DNA of 9,704 nucleotides. It comes from Spirochaeta sp. Its GTDB lineage: Bacteria > Spirochaetota > Spirochaetia > DSM-27196 > Alkalispirochaetaceae. Every line of letters starts with the position of its first letter. Positions within the stretch are counted from its first letter, which is position 1. The notes beneath the pieces are model-generated. The model had not been told where the DNA came from. It ran no database searches and saw nothing but the letters and a program-made list of their open reading frames with translations. Below are positions 9,067 to 9,704 of this stretch, one piece after another. The stretch is taken from NCBI GenBank assembly GCA_007117185.1, contig SKHA01000055.1, forward strand, positions 1 to 9,704, in the 5' to 3' direction. The position numbers and the translations under genes are program-made.

Positions 9067-9704
9067 GGCTGCATTCCCAGGGCGAAGCTGAAGACAAAAC
9101 CGGGATCACGAAGGTTCCACGCCACGTCGATCCCCAGCGCTGGCAGGGCTATCTCCGCCAGCAGGACCCGGAATGACAACCCCGGCCCCCAGTACGGTTG
9201 TGGGTCATGCGCGGCAGAATCGAAGATACCCCCCTCCCAGAAGTGGCTGGCAACCAGGGCCCCCCAGGAAAAGGATGCGATGGTGACGTCCACGTACCCG
9301 GCGGTGGCAGCCCACTGCGATGCGATTACCTTCTGGTAGGGCAGGGTTCTGAAGCCGTCACGGACGGAGATCGTCGGCTGGTCTGCAAAGGGAAGGGTTC
9401 CCGTTCCCAGATCTCCGGTTCCGCGCAGGCGGATTCGCGGCAGCACTTCCAGGGAGTACTCCCCCCGGGCCGTTCCCTCCCAGTAAGCATCGGTTTCCGA
9501 GACAAGTACCCCGCCGCGTATCACCCCCCGCGGGCCTGTACGCAGCGTCTGGCCCCGGCGGGTTCCGTCGTAGGTGAGGGTCAGCGAAGGGATGATCCGG
9601 GGACCCTCCAGGGGCGGCGAGGGATCGGCGAAACCGATCTGGACCTCTTCGATTGACCGGTTAAGACCACGGAGGTCCAACGCCAGCCGCACGTCCCGAG
9701 ACAA
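9063..9704 (-). CDS. Outer-membrane beta-barrel protein, C-terminal part (truncated by window)
   Basis: The frame is open to the window edge, so at least 213 C-terminal residues are present and the N-terminus lies beyond 9704; the TTG at the edge is probably an internal Leu codon. Seen: a chain of short alternating amphipathic strands rich in Gly, Tyr, Trp and Phe (for example WGALVASHFWEGGIF, YWGPGLSFRVLLAEIALPA), ending ALGIDVAWNLRDPGFVFSFALG. This is like the barrel of Omp85/surface-antigen-type outer-membrane proteins. It does not end in a terminal Phe; after the last strand there is GMQP. The exact family (BamA-like, TamA-like or other) needs the missing N-terminus. It indicates a double-membraned cell and is transcribed with the kinase gene. 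Confidence 0.62.
   Translation of the reverse strand: MSRDVRLALDLRGLNRSIEEVQIGFADPSPPLEGPRIIPSLTLTYDGTRRGQTLRTGPRGVIRGGVLVSETDAYWEGTARGEYSLEVLPRIRLRGTGDLGTGTLPFADQPTISVRDGFRTLPYQKVIASQWAATAGYVDVTIASFSWGALVASHFWEGGIFDSAAHDPQPYWGPGLSFRVLLAEIALPALGIDVAWNLRDPGFVFSFALGMQP

Overview
The window looks like a piece of a GC-rich, double-membraned bacterial chromosome (outer-membrane beta-barrel at the right edge, about 2764-9704) joined to a visibly AT-richer, apparently acquired segment (1-2692). The species cannot be fixed from the sequence. A free-living spirochaete is one guess (deoxynucleoside kinase family, STAS protein, high GC), held with low confidence.

Left region (1-2692). On the minus strand lies a complete AbiE-type (type IV) toxin-antitoxin pair. 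The antitoxin/repressor abiEi (1102-1701) overlaps the nucleotidyltransferase toxin abiEii (173-1105) by a GTGA start-stop overlap. Its promoter is embedded in a near-perfect inverted repeat that is a good autorepression operator. Divergent from it is a small excisionase-like HTH protein (1887-2105), followed by a coupled reading frame that appears broken by two frameshifts (2095-2638). This segment stops at the 3' end of a tRNA-Val(CAC) gene (2693-2764, minus strand), a typical integration position. The other edge would lie left of base 1.

Centre. A STAS-domain protein (2873-3385, plus) converges on a minus-strand operon and overlaps its end. That operon is the main point of interest: a tandem two-aptamer glycine riboswitch (8206-8415), with a promoter just upstream, controls one 1328-residue protein. 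In it a complete T-protein (GcvT, aminomethyltransferase) is fused in frame to a complete P-protein (GcvP, glycine decarboxylase). A class I SAM-dependent methyltransferase (3358-4200) is translationally coupled behind it. The lipoyl carrier GcvH and the L-protein are not in the window.

Right region. A deoxynucleoside kinase (8455-9066) is coupled by another GTGA overlap to the C-terminal part of an outer-membrane beta-barrel protein (9063-9704, truncated by the window). The stop codon of the kinase overlaps the -35 box of the riboswitch promoter.

Functionally, the glycine operon would sense glycine through the riboswitch and make both H-protein-dependent enzymes of the glycine cleavage system as one polypeptide, with a methyltransferase in fixed stoichiometric coupling. 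The fusion, its riboswitch and the coupled methyltransferase are the most unusual things in the window. The AbiE pair next to a tRNA is the second theme.
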